DNA of 64,000 nt, taken from NCBI GenBank assembly GCA_014529385.2, contig CM043968.1:130443018-130507017 (forward strand), read 5' to 3'. The DNA is from Adiantum capillus-veneris. Lineage: Eukaryota > Streptophyta > Polypodiopsida > Polypodiales > Pteridaceae. Position 1 is the first letter of the stretch. Each line of letters starts with the position of its first letter. The position numbers were made by a program, and so were the translations under genes. The notes beneath the pieces were generated by a model, which did no database searches, had not been told where the DNA came from, and saw only the letters and a list, made by a program, of their open reading frames with translations. Shown piece by piece: positions 9,630 to 19,038 of this stretch.

Positions 9630-11574
9630 TGAGAGGCGGAAGTGAAAAATAGACCCGGTGGCCTCTACACCAAGACTATGCACAATGGCCTCATCATGGG
9701 GGATACACAATAGGGGCACCACCTAGCAAGATATGCGGCTAGGACACATACATATACACAATGAAGCATGCCATGGAAAACAATTTCAAGATCCACGCCC
9801 AAATGTGGAATGGGGTGGTCGGAGAATAAGGTGAGAGGAGTGGTGAATGAGTGAGAATGGGCTTGCTACTCGTGCATGTTAGTAAGGAAGATAATGAGGT
9901 AGGGGAAACTTGCGAGTATGCTCACTTATCATACAAGAGGTGGCGAATCTGCACACCTCAAGATGGAAGTAGCAAGATGATAGGAATATGAGAGGGAGAG
10001 AGAGAGTGTGTGTGTATGGTGGCGAATCCGCACACCTTTACATAAGCGTAAACAAAAAGGGCAAGGAACAAGCATATACCATACTCACAATGAGATGTAT
10101 CCAAAGCGACACAAAGTATGGCACCAAGATGGAGTGTGTTGATTGCTTGCAAAAGATAAATACAATAGGTAGCGTATGGCAGGAAAATGAGAAGGGGACA
10201 AGATCGTAGGAGGCATAATGGAGAGATGGGAGTTGATGGTGAGGAATATCATGAGTGTGTCCACCCTTCTTCTTCTTGAAATTGTGCCTTCAACCCTTAA
10301 TTACAAGTGGTGTGGAGGTGTGGTGCTCATCTTTTGTGCATGGTGATGGTGATGATGATGGTGTTGTGATAATGAGATTAGGGTTCATGCTACAAGCATG
10401 TAGCACAAGAGTGTGTATGGATAGGTGTGTGTGTGTGTGGTGTGTATCTCCCCCTTCAAGGGAGCTCTCATGGCCTCCTTATATAGGGAAGGAGGGAAGG
10501 ATTTAGCAATATTTCTATTTGAGGTGAGTGTCCCACTTTGGTGACTAGGAAAATGGGGTGCATGTGACTGTGGCTCCCATCTTGTCTCCTCATTATTTAA
10601 AATACCAGAGTCAATAGAGAGAGAAGAAGAGAGAATGTGGGTAGGATGTAGAGGATAGGAAATATATACAATAGTCTAGCTTTGGATAGACATAAGCTTA
10701 TTAGGGAGAGAAGAGAGAGGTAAGAAAATTATAAGAGAGGTTGTCGAAGGTGGATATTTGTTGATGAGGATGGATCCTCCAAAAATGGTGATAGAATTAC
10801 TCTAAACTAGCCAAGACCTCATTAAAAGAGCCTTGTCTCTTGTAATCATGCTTGAAGACTTGTAGAACCATAGCCATTCTAGAAGGAAGAAAAGTGGGGA
10901 TGGCCTGTGTCACCATTACACGAGAAAACTGGGATCCACTACAAAAATCATATCTCCGTGTTCATAACTCCAAAAATTTTGCAAAAAATTGAGCTAAAAG
11001 TTGAGATCACGAGCTACATTTTTCATGTTGAATGCTCCTTCAGATTCGGAGTTGTTATTTACTTAAAAAATTCAGCCAAATAATGTATTATTTGTGGCTG
11101 CAAAAGTCTTTTGGTGGTCCCCTTGGAGTGGACTTCTCTCTTACCTTCAAGTGTAAGCTCCTTCATGTGTATGAAAACATGACCTAGAGTGTTGAAAAGA
11201 TTGGCAATCATCTAGATGGAGGTATTATTGAAATTTGAAAGTGGGGTTGAGGTTTGAAAATGAAAACTAGTGAATAAAATATTTGGTAGAGTGGAATAAT
11301 ATATATATATATATGAAAAAAAATAAATTAGAAAATACTAGAATATATATATATATTTAATAACTAAGGTCAAAAGAGAGATCAACAAAGAAAGCTTACT
11401 TATTATGCTACATCGTGATTGATTAGCATAAGTATTATTTATTTAATAATTAAGGCTAAAACGTTAGTGAAAAAGGGAAGAAAAATCAAAAGTAACTTAT
11501 ATAATAGGAAATATTTTTGGTAAAAGAGAAAAAAAAAATATGGGGGGTTCCCATGCATGGAAAAGCTTGCCTCA
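9630..11574 (-). repeat. Gyp-I 3' LTR
   Basis: 1945 bp, beginning TGAGGCAAGC on the minus strand and ending CGCCTCTCA. It is nearly identical to the copy at 15145-17129 apart from scattered single-base changes and a much shorter TA run (near 11299-11313). The polypurine tract immediately precedes it on the minus strand. Confidence 0.93.
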
Positions 11575-11576
11575 TT

Positions 11577-11590
11577 AGCCCTCCCCCTAA
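11577..11590 (-). other. Gyp-I polypurine tract
   Basis: On the minus strand AGGGGGAGGGCTAA abuts the TGAGG start of the 3' LTR. This is the usual position and composition of the plus-strand DNA priming site. Confidence 0.75.
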
Positions 11591-11783
11591 TGCTAGAGGT
11601 ATTCATGCCTCTAGCTCTTCTTCTGGAGCATGTTGAAATAGAGTAGGATTTCTCCTTGGTGGCTGGTAGATCCTTGTAGGGAATAATGGATCGCTTGGAA
11701 GCATGAGGCTCCCCAAAGTTCTTTTCGGTGTCCACCTGGGTCCCACACTAAGCGTAAATCCATTGTATGCAATAATGTCCTCT

Positions 11784-12983
11784 TCAAAAGATCACACTTA
11801 TAATGATTCTTGAGTCCACAAGCTGCACAAGAATTAACTCTTGCATAAGTGATAGAAGGTATGGAAAGAACTTGATCATTCCTTGAAAGTATTCCAAAGC
11901 GGGACCATGCATGGCTTCCTCGTCCAGACACATAGCCAAAAGGGGTAAGAAACCATAATCCTCATATCTTGCTTGTTTTCCTTCTTCATGCCAAATTAAT
12001 AGAGACCTATTGCCCACATGGATAGATTGCATGGTTGATGCCTGTTGCACAAGAGAGCCCACCATGTACAAAAGATAAACTGCAAACCACAGTTTGAAAA
12101 ATGACTTCATGTTACCACTAGTATGCAAAACCATTCTTCCTTGATTGGTGTGTCCTAGATTGATTCCACTGGTTGTTGATGTCAATCCTTCCACTCTTGT
12201 CGCAAACCAACTTAAAGAGCTTCCCAAATTAATGTTACACACAATGTTCACAGTTAGAAAGGCAAACCTAAAGTGCCAGTAGACCTCAATTGCATTTCTC
12301 TGCATGAGTCTTTCACCAATCTCGTGCCATAGGGGTAGTTGAAGTGTCTTCAACACTTTCACATGTGGTTGCAAATTTGAAGGGTCCACCTTGTTGTGGT
12401 TGAATGTGAGGCCCATTACCTCAATGGAGTTATCACTTCCTTCACTCCTTGTTGAGTCCTCCTCTGAAGCGGTTGAAGATTCACCACTAGAAAACTCATC
12501 CTCGGAGGTTTCTAGATCCATGTCGCGTTGTTGACCTATTTTCATGTCGTAAAGTATTGGCCTCCCTTTTGCATCCTTCATCTGGATTATGCCAGTGTCC
12601 CAGTCCTGATTAGCTCTCATAGCCATAAGCCAAGGCCTCCCTAGAATGATAGGATAGCCCTCCCCTTTGTGTGGCATGACAAAGATGTCCACATCTACCT
12701 CGGTGTTGAATGCCTTTATCCTAACTGCATTTATGACACCAACACATTGAACTTTTAAATTATTTGCCATTTTGGCTCGGCATGGTGCCGGCCGACTCAC
12801 CTCTAAACCCAAACGGTGCATCATTTTTTCACTCATGACGCATATTTGTGCGCCACCATCGATGTAGATATTGGAGATGTGTTGCCCTTTTATGTAAGCA
12901 TCCATCACTGGTAGTATGTCGTCTAGATTCCTCCCAGAGATAGCCCCAGCTATCTTTGGCTTTGGTCGCCTCGTGTTAACCAT
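11784..12983 (-). CDS. Gyp-I retropepsin-like protease with unknown membrane-type C-terminus
   Basis: A 399-residue frame. Residues ~1-150 are a retroviral-type aspartic protease: active site IDGGAQICVM (DGGA 42-45) and the second box YPIILGRPWL (110-119). Residues 158-185 are acidic and serine-rich. Residues ~200-399 match nothing I recognise. They include a hydrophobic stretch likely to span a membrane (about 296-313, KLWFAVYLLYMVGSLV) and a hydrophobic C-terminus. Where an autonomous element would have RT, this tail ends and the polypurine tract follows within ~200 bp. The frame is the same as gag upstream but separated by TAG and TAA. The tail could be a captured fragment, an env-like remnant, or chance coding in the 3' region. 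Confidence 0.75.
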   Translation of the reverse strand: MVNTRRPKPKIAGAISGRNLDDILPVMDAYIKGQHISNIYIDGGAQICVMSEKMMHRLGLEVSRPAPCRAKMANNLKVQCVGVINAVRIKAFNTEVDVDIFVMPHKGEGYPIILGRPWLMAMRANQDWDTGIIQMKDAKGRPILYDMKIGQQRDMDLETSEDEFSSGESSTASEEDSTRSEGSDNSIEVMGLTFNHNKVDPSNLQPHVKVLKTLQLPLWHEIGERLMQRNAIEVYWHFRFAFLTVNIVCNINLGSSLSWFATRVEGLTSTTSGINLGHTNQGRMVLHTSGNMKSFFKLWFAVYLLYMVGSLVQQASTMQSIHVGNRSLLIWHEEGKQARYEDYGFLPLLAMCLDEEAMHGPALEYFQGMIKFFPYLLSLMQELILVQLVDSRIIISVIF

Positions 12984-13031
12984 CTTTGTCCATTATCTCC
13001 TCACCCTAGGTGCTAGGTGGAGTAACTGGGG

Positions 13032-14288
13032 CTAGGTGATTTTTGGGCCCTGCACAGAAACATCTTGAACCAAATCATATGGTTTAGAACATTCACCCAA
13101 AGAGAAATCTACAATGTCAATTTTACGTCGTGACTTGGACGGCTTTTTGCTAGATTCCCCTTTAGTCTTCATCTTTTCTTCCTTTTGGGAAGATTCACCA
13201 TGCCTAGCGCGTTTTACCCCAATGGCATCTACTCCTTTAGCCTTGGTCTTATCCTCCTCCACTTTCTCCTTTCCCTTACCTTCAAGACTGATGACACTTA
13301 CTGTTTGATTGCCAACTGGTGGTGGGGGTAAGGGTGGAATGAGAGGTTGTGGTGGTGGTGGTTGTGGTTGAATGGGTGGTTGTAGGATTTGCATGGGTGG
13401 TGCTTGTCGTGGTGCCCTCGGTGGTGGTGGTCTTGCTCTCGGTGGTGAAACCTGGTTTTGCCTGGCTCCTTTGTTGAAATTTTTCCTCCTTGGGTGTGGA
13501 CAGTAGTACATGCCATGACCATCCTCCCCACAATTGTAGCAGTGGTATTCTTGGTTTTGCCTTCGTTGTCCTCTTCCTTGCTCTTGGTTGCGATTGTGTG
13601 CATGCCCTTGTTGTATCAAATGGACTGAGAGATTCTCAAGTTGATTGGTGATTCGGTTGAGTAGGTCTTGCTGATCTTCAATTGGTTCTTGTGGTTGAAT
13701 CCTCTGGGCGGCTATTGTAGGTGGTGCTAGAGGTAGTCGGGTCCTAACGGCTTCTTCTTCATCGATATTCCTGGCTTGTAGGCGCAACTTCTTGTCTTTA
13801 AGATAGGCCACTTCAACTGCTAGCTCATACGTAGCAGGAAACCTTCCCTTCATCTTCTCTTTAAGAGTTGGCCATAACCCAACCACAAACCGATTCTTCT
13901 TTAGGAAATCAGGTGCCCCCTCATCCTCTCTTAGCGATGCAACCCATCGCCCCCATAAATCTACAAAATTTGACTCATATGATGCGTATTCCAGCATACT
14001 GTCCTGCTTCAACTCTGTCAACAATTGCCATAGCTTCTCTGATGTTGTGCCCTCTCCAAAACGCTTGACAAAGGCTGCCCTTAATAAGTCCCACCGTTCC
14101 TTGGTTTCTTGTGCCAAGGCATTGTACCATGATCTTGCCTCCACCTTCATTAGAAGTGGGAAGATGCGCAAGCGCGAAGCATCATCATCTCTCGCAGAGA
14201 TGACACATGCTATTTCCAAGTTGTCTAGAAAGTCTGTAGCGTCCTCGCCCACCTTACCAGTAAAGGTTGAAAATGCTACACTTGCCAT
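13032..14288 (-). CDS. Gyp-I Gag polyprotein (capsid plus zinc knuckle)
   Basis: From the ATG in ATCATGGCAAG (14288) a frame of 418 residues. Numbered from an upstream in-frame TTG (residue 1), the new ATG is residue 11. The retrotrans_gag domain covers ~25-180 (KVEARSWYNALAQ, WDLLRAAFVKRFGEG, FVVGLWPTLKEKMKGRFP). One CCHC knuckle, CYNCGEDGHGMYYC, lies at 260-273. A proline-rich tract (~290-330) and a Lys/Glu-rich tail follow. The frame is intact, unlike most gag genes here. Its stop (TAG) is followed 16 codons later by a second in-frame stop, and then the protease frame. Gag would assemble particles and bind RNA. Confidence 0.88.
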   Translation of the reverse strand: MASVAFSTFTGKVGEDATDFLDNLEIACVISARDDDASRLRIFPLLMKVEARSWYNALAQETKERWDLLRAAFVKRFGEGTTSEKLWQLLTELKQDSMLEYASYESNFVDLWGRWVASLREDEGAPDFLKKNRFVVGLWPTLKEKMKGRFPATYELAVEVAYLKDKKLRLQARNIDEEEAVRTRLPLAPPTIAAQRIQPQEPIEDQQDLLNRITNQLENLSVHLIQQGHAHNRNQEQGRGQRRQNQEYHCYNCGEDGHGMYYCPHPRRKNFNKGARQNQVSPPRARPPPPRAPRQAPPMQILQPPIQPQPPPPQPLIPPLPPPPVGNQTVSVISLEGKGKEKVEEDKTKAKGVDAIGVKRARHGESSQKEEKMKTKGESSKKPSKSRRKIDIVDFSLGECSKPYDLVQDVSVQGPKIT

Positions 14289-14369
14289 GATTACTGAGAG
14301 AGAGCTAGAAAGACACACTTCTTAACTTGCAAAATTTTTTCTTCTTTACAAGGAGGCGTGTATACCCTA

Positions 14370-14588
14370 TTATACTAGGACATAGATTAAAACTTCAAAC
14401 GGTACATTGCCTTGTACCAAAGGTAAAACAAATGGCTGATCTGATGCCAGAACCTCAAAAAAACGCTCCCCACCCGGCATGGTGTCAATGACGTGCTGGT
14501 AGTGAATCTTCAAGTCCAATATTACCTTGATTGAGCGTACACGTGTTGGTATGTGTGATCTGTCTTGAGGTAGGTTGTACTGATTCAT
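14370..14588 (-). CDS. Gyp-I leader ORF c (72 aa, unknown)
   Basis: Starts with ATG 17 bases after the stop of leader ORF b and ends ~80 bases before the gag ATG. The product begins MNQYNLPQDRSHIPTRVRSI and has a hydrophobic, valine-rich C-terminus (VPFEVLIYVLV). I do not recognise it. Compact spacing with its neighbours suggests a real coding series, but short ORFs of this size can arise by chance. Confidence 0.35.
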   Translation of the reverse strand: MNQYNLPQDRSHIPTRVRSIKVILDLKIHYQHVIDTMPGGERFFEVLASDQPFVLPLVQGNVPFEVLIYVLV

Positions 14589-14605
14589 GTGAAGCTTAGA
14601 GGTGC

Positions 14606-14830
14606 TTAGTCACTGTCCAAGCTTGTAGGAGAGGGTGGTGTTCTTTCCTGAAACAAACTCAGTAGATCCCTAGTTTCTCTAGTGAGAGTGTGAGCCAATG
14701 CTTCTGTTATCTGTGCTGCAGCATCAGGTGCGACTTGAAAACTGACTATGATAATTACCTCGGTGACTTGAGTTACCCGATTCTCAAAGTAGAATAGTGC
14801 TGATTCTCTATTGTGCAGAGCTCCTTCCAT
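14606..14830 (-). CDS. Gyp-I leader ORF b (74 aa, unknown)
   Basis: Its ATG sits in the favourable context AAAATGG and overlaps the last 23 bases of leader ORF a in another frame, as in compact viral genomes. The product (MEGALHNRESALFYFENRVT...) has a central hydrophobic/amphipathic stretch (VTEVIIIVSFQV) and an Ala-rich helix-like segment (DAAAQITEALAHTLTRE). No family recognised. Confidence 0.4.
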   Translation of the reverse strand: MEGALHNRESALFYFENRVTQVTEVIIIVSFQVAPDAAAQITEALAHTLTRETRDLLSLFQERTPPSPTSLDSD

Positions 14831-15143
14831 TTTGTTGTTGTTGGTTGGTTGTAGGTTGCGGACATGGTTTCCACCTTCTCCTTCTTCTTCTTGGCACTTG
14901 GCCTATGTATATCCACTGGGTTTGGCGTGTTGGTTGACTCTCCCACTTCAAATCGATTACCGTTACGCCTGGCACTCGAGCTTCGATGGAGATGCGGAGT
15001 TCGTCTAGTTGTGCTTGGAGCTCTTCTTCTTCTGTCGTCCAGTTAGAAAATCCTTCATAATCATTCATCCATTCACAATAGTTTAGGGTTTTCAGTCTTG
15101 TAAACTGAAGGGTTTCAAGAGCCTTCCTCAGTGGGGGAACCAA
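14808..15143 (-). CDS. Gyp-I leader ORF a (~110 aa, unknown)
   Basis: An open frame begins directly after the 5' LTR and ends at TAG (14808-14810). The first codon of the open stretch is TTG; the first ATG (in CEWMNDYEG) would give a shorter product of ~85 residues. Features are a charged segment with coiled-coil character (TTEEEELQAQLDELRIS), a run of Arg (PRRRRRRWK) and a Gln-rich tail. The Arg run could bind nucleic acid or direct nuclear import. Family unknown; the start is uncertain. Confidence 0.4.
   Translation of the reverse strand: MVPPLRKALETLQFTRLKTLNYCEWMNDYEGFSNWTTEEEELQAQLDELRISIEARVPGVTVIDLKWESQPTRQTQWIYIGQVPRRRRRRWKPCPQPTTNQQQQNGRSSAQ
15125..15143 (-). other. Gyp-I putative primer-binding site
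   Basis: Immediately after the 5' LTR on the minus strand the sequence reads TTTGGTTCCCCCACTGAGG. The TGG start and the 1-2 base offset from the LTR are right for a tRNA primer site. I cannot name the tRNA from memory. Confidence 0.5.
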
Positions 15144-15144
15144 A

Positions 15145-16809
15145 TGAGAGGCGGAAGTGAAAAAATAGATCCGGTGGCCTCTACACCAAGACTATGCACA
15201 ATGGCCTCATCATGGGGGATACACAATAGGGGCACCACCTAGAAAGATATGTGGCTAGGACACATACATATACACAATGAAGCATGCCATGGAAAAAAAT
15301 TTCAAGATCCACGCTCAAATGTGGAATGGGGTGGTCGGAGAATAAGGTGAGAGGAGTGGTGAATGAGTGAGAATGGGATTGCTACTCGTGCATGTTAGTA
15401 AGGAAGATAATGAGGTAGGGGAAACTTGCGAGTATGCTCACTTATCATACAAGAAGTCGCGAATCCGCACACCTCAAGATGGAAGTAGCAAGATGATAGG
15501 AATATGAGAGGGAGAGAGAGAGTGTGTGTGTATGGTGGCGAATCCGCACACCTTTACATAAGCAGAAAAAAAAGGGCAAGGAACAAGCATATACCATACT
15601 CACAATGAGATGTATCCAAATCGACACAAAGTATGGCACCAAGATGGAGTGTGTTGATTGCTTGCAAAAGATAAATACAATAGGTAGCGTATGGCAGGAA
15701 AATGAGAAGGGGACAAGATCGTAGGAGGCATAATGGAGAGATGGGAGTTGATGGTGAGGAATATCATGAGTGTGTCCACCCTTCTTCTTCTTGAAATTGT
15801 GCCTTCAACCCTTAATTACAAGTGGTGTGGAGGTGTGGTGCTCATCTTTTGTGCATGGTGATGGTGATGATGATGGTGTTGTGATAATGTGATTAGGGTT
15901 CATGCTACAAGAATGTAGCACAAGAGTGTGTATGGATAGGTGTGTGTGTGTGTGGTGTGTATCTCCCCCTTCAAGGGAGCTCTCATGGCCTCCTTATATA
16001 GGGAAGGAGGGAAGGATTTAGCAATATTTCTATTTGAGGTGAGTGTCCCACTTTGGTGACTAGGAAAATGGGGTGCATGTGACTGTGGCTCCCATCTTGT
16101 CTCCTCATTATTTAAAATACCAGAGTCAATAGAGAGAGAAGAAGAGAGAATGTGGGTAGGATGTAGAGGATAGGAAATATATACAATAGTCTAGCTTTGG
16201 ATAGACATAAGCTTATTAGGGAGAGAAGAGAGAGGTAAGAAAATTATAAGAGAGGTTGTCGAAGGTGGATATTTGTTGATGAGGATGGATCCTCCAAAAA
16301 TGGTGATAGAATTACTCTAGACTAGCCAAGACCTCATTAAAAGAGCCTTGTCTCTTGTAATCATGCTTGAAGACTTGTAGAACCATAGCCATTCTAGAAG
16401 GAAGAAAAGTGGGGATGGCCTGTGTCACCATTACACGAGAAAACTGGGGTCCACTACAAAAATCATATCTCCGTGTTCATAACTCCAAAAATTTTACAAA
16501 AAATTGAGCTAAAAGTTGAGATCACGAGCTACATCTTTCATGTTGAACGCTCCTTCAGATTCGGGGTTCTTATTTACTTAAAAAATTCAGCCAAATAATG
16601 TATTATTTGTGGCTGCAAAAGTCTTTTGGTGGTCCCCTTTGAGTGGACTTCTCTCTTACCTTCAAGTGTAAGCTCCTTCATGTGTATGAAAACATGACCT
16701 AGAGTGTTGAAAAGATTGGCAATCATCTAGATGGAGGTATTATTGAAATTTGAAAGTGGGGTTGAGGTTTGAAAATGAAAACTAGTGAATAAAATATTTG
16801 GTAGAGTGG

Positions 16810-16874
<65 letters not shown>

Positions 16875-17129
16875 TGAAAACAAATATATTAGAAAATACT
16901 AGAATATATATATATTTAATATTTAAGGTCAAAAGAGAGATCAACAAAGAAAGCTTACTTATTATGCTACATCGTGATTGATTAGCATAAGTATTATTTA
17001 TTTAATAAAGGCTAAAACGTTAGTGAAAAAGGGAAAAAAAATCAAAAGTAACTTATATAATAGGAAATATTTTTGGTAAAAGAGAAAAAAAAATATGGGG
17101 GGTTCCCATGCATGGAAAAGCTTACCTCA
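15145..17129 (-). repeat. Gyp-I 5' LTR
   Basis: 1985 bp. It differs from the 3' LTR mainly by an expanded (TA)n block and by about two dozen scattered substitutions or one-base indels (counted by eye, roughly 1%). Right flank CAGT matches the base run left of the 3' LTR. Confidence 0.93.
16812..16876. repeat. (TA)n microsatellite in Gyp-I 5' LTR
   Basis: About 60 bp of alternating TA, versus only ~14 bp at the matching site of the other LTR. The two LTRs were presumably identical at insertion, so the expansion (or the contraction in the other copy) came later. Confidence 0.95.
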
Positions 17130-17538
17130 CAGTGAATGAAGTATTTACGTACACATTCTCTAAGGGTATAGGGTCTATGTTGGTTATGAATGGAGAATTT
17201 ACTTCCCCACCCCCCTCATTTACATCATTAGCTCCATGTTCGGAGCGAGTGGCTCTACTAAAGGTTTCCTTCAGGCGGATAAGCACGCTCAGCCCGGATC
17301 GTGGACCCATGGCATGCATGTCTTGGCTTGAGCTATCGAGATTAGGCATTGGGAAACCCTCCATGACATTGTAGTCAGAGGAAGAGTCACTAGCCACTAT
17401 ATTCGCGTCTTGGTTTGTACTACCTTGCATCCCCGTCGAGGGCCCGAAACCTAAAGTAGGTGGATATTGAGAACTCGCGTAAGTCGAAATTCTCTCTAGT
17501 TGCTCCGTCTCTAGCACACGACCACAACGCAGATGCAT
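17130..17538 (-). pseudogene. Gyp-A gag N-terminus
   Basis: Begins with ATG at 17538 and reads MHLRCGRVLE, matching MHLRSGRVLE at the start of Gyp-B gag. The shared N-terminal region has conserved blocks ASDSSSD, RATRSE and EGGGEV; no enzymatic domain is evident. The frame is open up to the Gyp-I insertion and resumes at 9629 on the other side of it. Confidence 0.85.
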
Positions 17539-18335
17539 GTGCCTTTGGCACCCTACAAGCGTCGGGGAATAACCTCAAAGTTTAACCGCTTACTTTTTTA
17601 AGCGTTCGTTTTCACTCATGTTTTTTACGTTTTTAATGTTTTTGAATGATCGATTTTTTGATTAAAGTGTGTGATAGCTCGAAACGAACGTATCACTTAG
17701 AGGGTCGCTGTGTGCTTTACAACACAATTTTTGAGCATCTGAAGTTCCGTTGGTCCTCAAAAAATCGATTTTTAGCTACGGGTGAAGCTAAAATTCGTAA
17801 TTTTAAAAGGCGACTAAGTCCTAGGCCTGAGTGTGAGCTTGGGCTTGGGTGTGGGCTTGGGTCTGGGAGATATTCTCGATCCCGGTTCTACCTTTATATT
17901 TTTTATTTTTTAATTTTTTTTAAAAGCTTTAAAAAAGAAAGAAAGGATAAGGTCGCTGCGAGCTACGCAAGAGCACACACACACACTTTACCTACCCACT
18001 TCTAACTAAAACACCTACTGTTACACACTAACACACTCTATTAACTCTCACATATCTACTTCCTACTTACTGTACATTACATTACACAGAAAACTAACAA
18101 CCTTAATACACAGAGAATAAACAAAGTACCTTTGAAAACTCCATTAACAAAGAAAACTAACAACCTTAATACACAGAGAATAAACACAGTACCTTTGAAA
18201 ACTCCATTAACAAAAAAAATAAACAGTACAACACCAAATCCTTCTTCTCAAAACACACACACTCCTTCCCTACCATTCCTACAATTGAGATTGCACCACA
18301 AAAGAAGCACAAAGTGCCATTCAAGCTTAGTGTAT
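17539..18335 (-). other. Gyp-A 5' leader
   Basis: About 0.8 kb between primer site and gag. It shares blocks with the Gyp-B leader: the Phe-Glu-Leu-encoding-looking GTTTCGAGCTATCACAC block near 17670-17690, and the CCCAAG-type hexamer run (17826-17868). An imperfect direct repeat of ~57 bp (CTTTGAAAACTCCATTAACA core) lies at 18130-18222. No long coding frame was seen. Confidence 0.6.
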
Positions 18336-18358
18336 GGCATTTCTCGGCAGCGGTGCCA
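18336..18358 (-). other. Gyp-A primer-binding site, tRNA-Asp type
   Basis: On the minus strand, five T residues after the LTR, the sequence TGGCACCGCTGCCGAGAAAT closely resembles the plant tRNA-Asp primer site TGGCGCCGTTGCCGGGGA. This fixes the LTR boundary and the element's orientation. Confidence 0.75.
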
Positions 18359-18362
18359 AAAA

Positions 18363-18930
18363 TGTGCACGTATGTCGCACGTGTCAATGCAAGGAACTTG
18401 CCGATACACCGTGTGCGAGCCACAAATGGCTCCAAGCACACAACAAGTCTAAACTAGTAAGCTCAAAGATGGCGTTGGTGTGTCACTCACCGCTCTACGC
18501 TTCCTGTCGTGGAGGATTCCTCGCTGCGAAGAAGAGGGATACGCCACTACACCGCGCTCAACCGCCTTGCCGCTGTCGTGCCGCCGCAATGCCCGATCTC
18601 ACACTCTCTCTCTCTCTCTCTCACGCATACACACACACACAAGGAGATGAAGAAGAAGAAGATGGAGATGGAGCAAGATCACTCTTCAATTGAAAGAATG
18701 AGTGAATTTTAGGTTTAGGTGACTTTTATATGAGCTCACCCCATTCACACTTGGGCGCCCATGCTTAGCCAACTAAGCCCTTGAATGTTACAGTTAGAGT
18801 GCGCCTCTCATCGACGATCACTCTTACCCTTTTCCTATTGGACCGACAAGCCCGGTACCTGACTCTACCAAGTAAATAATACAACGTCCATCGTAGGTGA
18901 TATGGTGTCCGTGAGCCGTGAGGGTTAACA
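18363..18930 (-). repeat. Gyp-A 5' LTR
   Basis: 568 bp, starting TGTTAACCCTCACGG and ending GTGCACA on the minus strand. It is homologous along its whole length to the Gyp-B 3' LTR (35185-35758), in inverted orientation. It contains a TATAAAAG box (18723-18730), a short GA tract and a GC-rich downstream part. Confidence 0.88.
18723..18730 (-). promoter_or_regulatory. TATA box of Gyp-A LTR
   Basis: TATAAAAG on the minus strand, about 200 bp into the LTR. The same box occurs at the matching place in the Gyp-B LTR (35383-35390). Likely the element promoter. Confidence 0.65.
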
Positions 18931-19038
18931 TATGTCTTGGCAAAATATGAACCATGGTTGAACAATATGTGCTGCATTGAAATAAAACAAAATGGTTAGT
19001 AGAGTACAATTTAAAATTTTGTTTTGTATACTAGAATG

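Larger units (their letters stand above)
9630..17129 (-). mobile_element. Gyp-I: complete gag-protease-only LTR retrotransposon nested in Gyp-A gag
   Basis: Two direct ~1.95 kb LTRs (9630-11574 and 15145-17129) bound a 3.57 kb interior. Both LTRs have TGAG...CTCA ends. The flanks share CAGT (9626-9629 and 17130-17133), read as a 4-bp target duplication; removing the element and one CAGT rejoins the host gag in frame. The polypurine tract lies beside the left LTR and gag reads leftward, so the element is on the minus strand. The interior holds three small leader ORFs, gag and protease, with no RT, RNase H or integrase. It must depend on enzymes from another element, so it resembles the non-autonomous TR-GAG type. 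LTR similarity indicates recent movement. Confidence 0.9.
700..18930 (-). mobile_element. Gyp-A: Ty3/gypsy LTR retrotransposon, interrupted
   Basis: On the minus strand the order is 5' LTR (18930-18363), tRNA-Asp-like primer site, ~0.8 kb leader, gag (17538-17130 continuing 9629-7422), protease (4602-2761), RT and RNase H (2128-767), then the start of the integrase region. The 3' part is missing, replaced by copia sequence. Two foreign blocks interrupt it: Gyp-I (9630-17129) and insert X (4603-7421). Gag-Pro-RT-RH order and RT type make it Ty3/gypsy. The Asp-type primer site suggests the Athila/Tat side of the family; that placement is inference. Confidence 0.85.

Noticed and set aside
14370-15143. 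Leader ORFs of Gyp-I as a badnavirus-like (pararetrovirus) genome
   Set aside because: The element has two long LTRs, a purine tract and a target duplication, and no movement protein or RT; it is an LTR retrotransposon.
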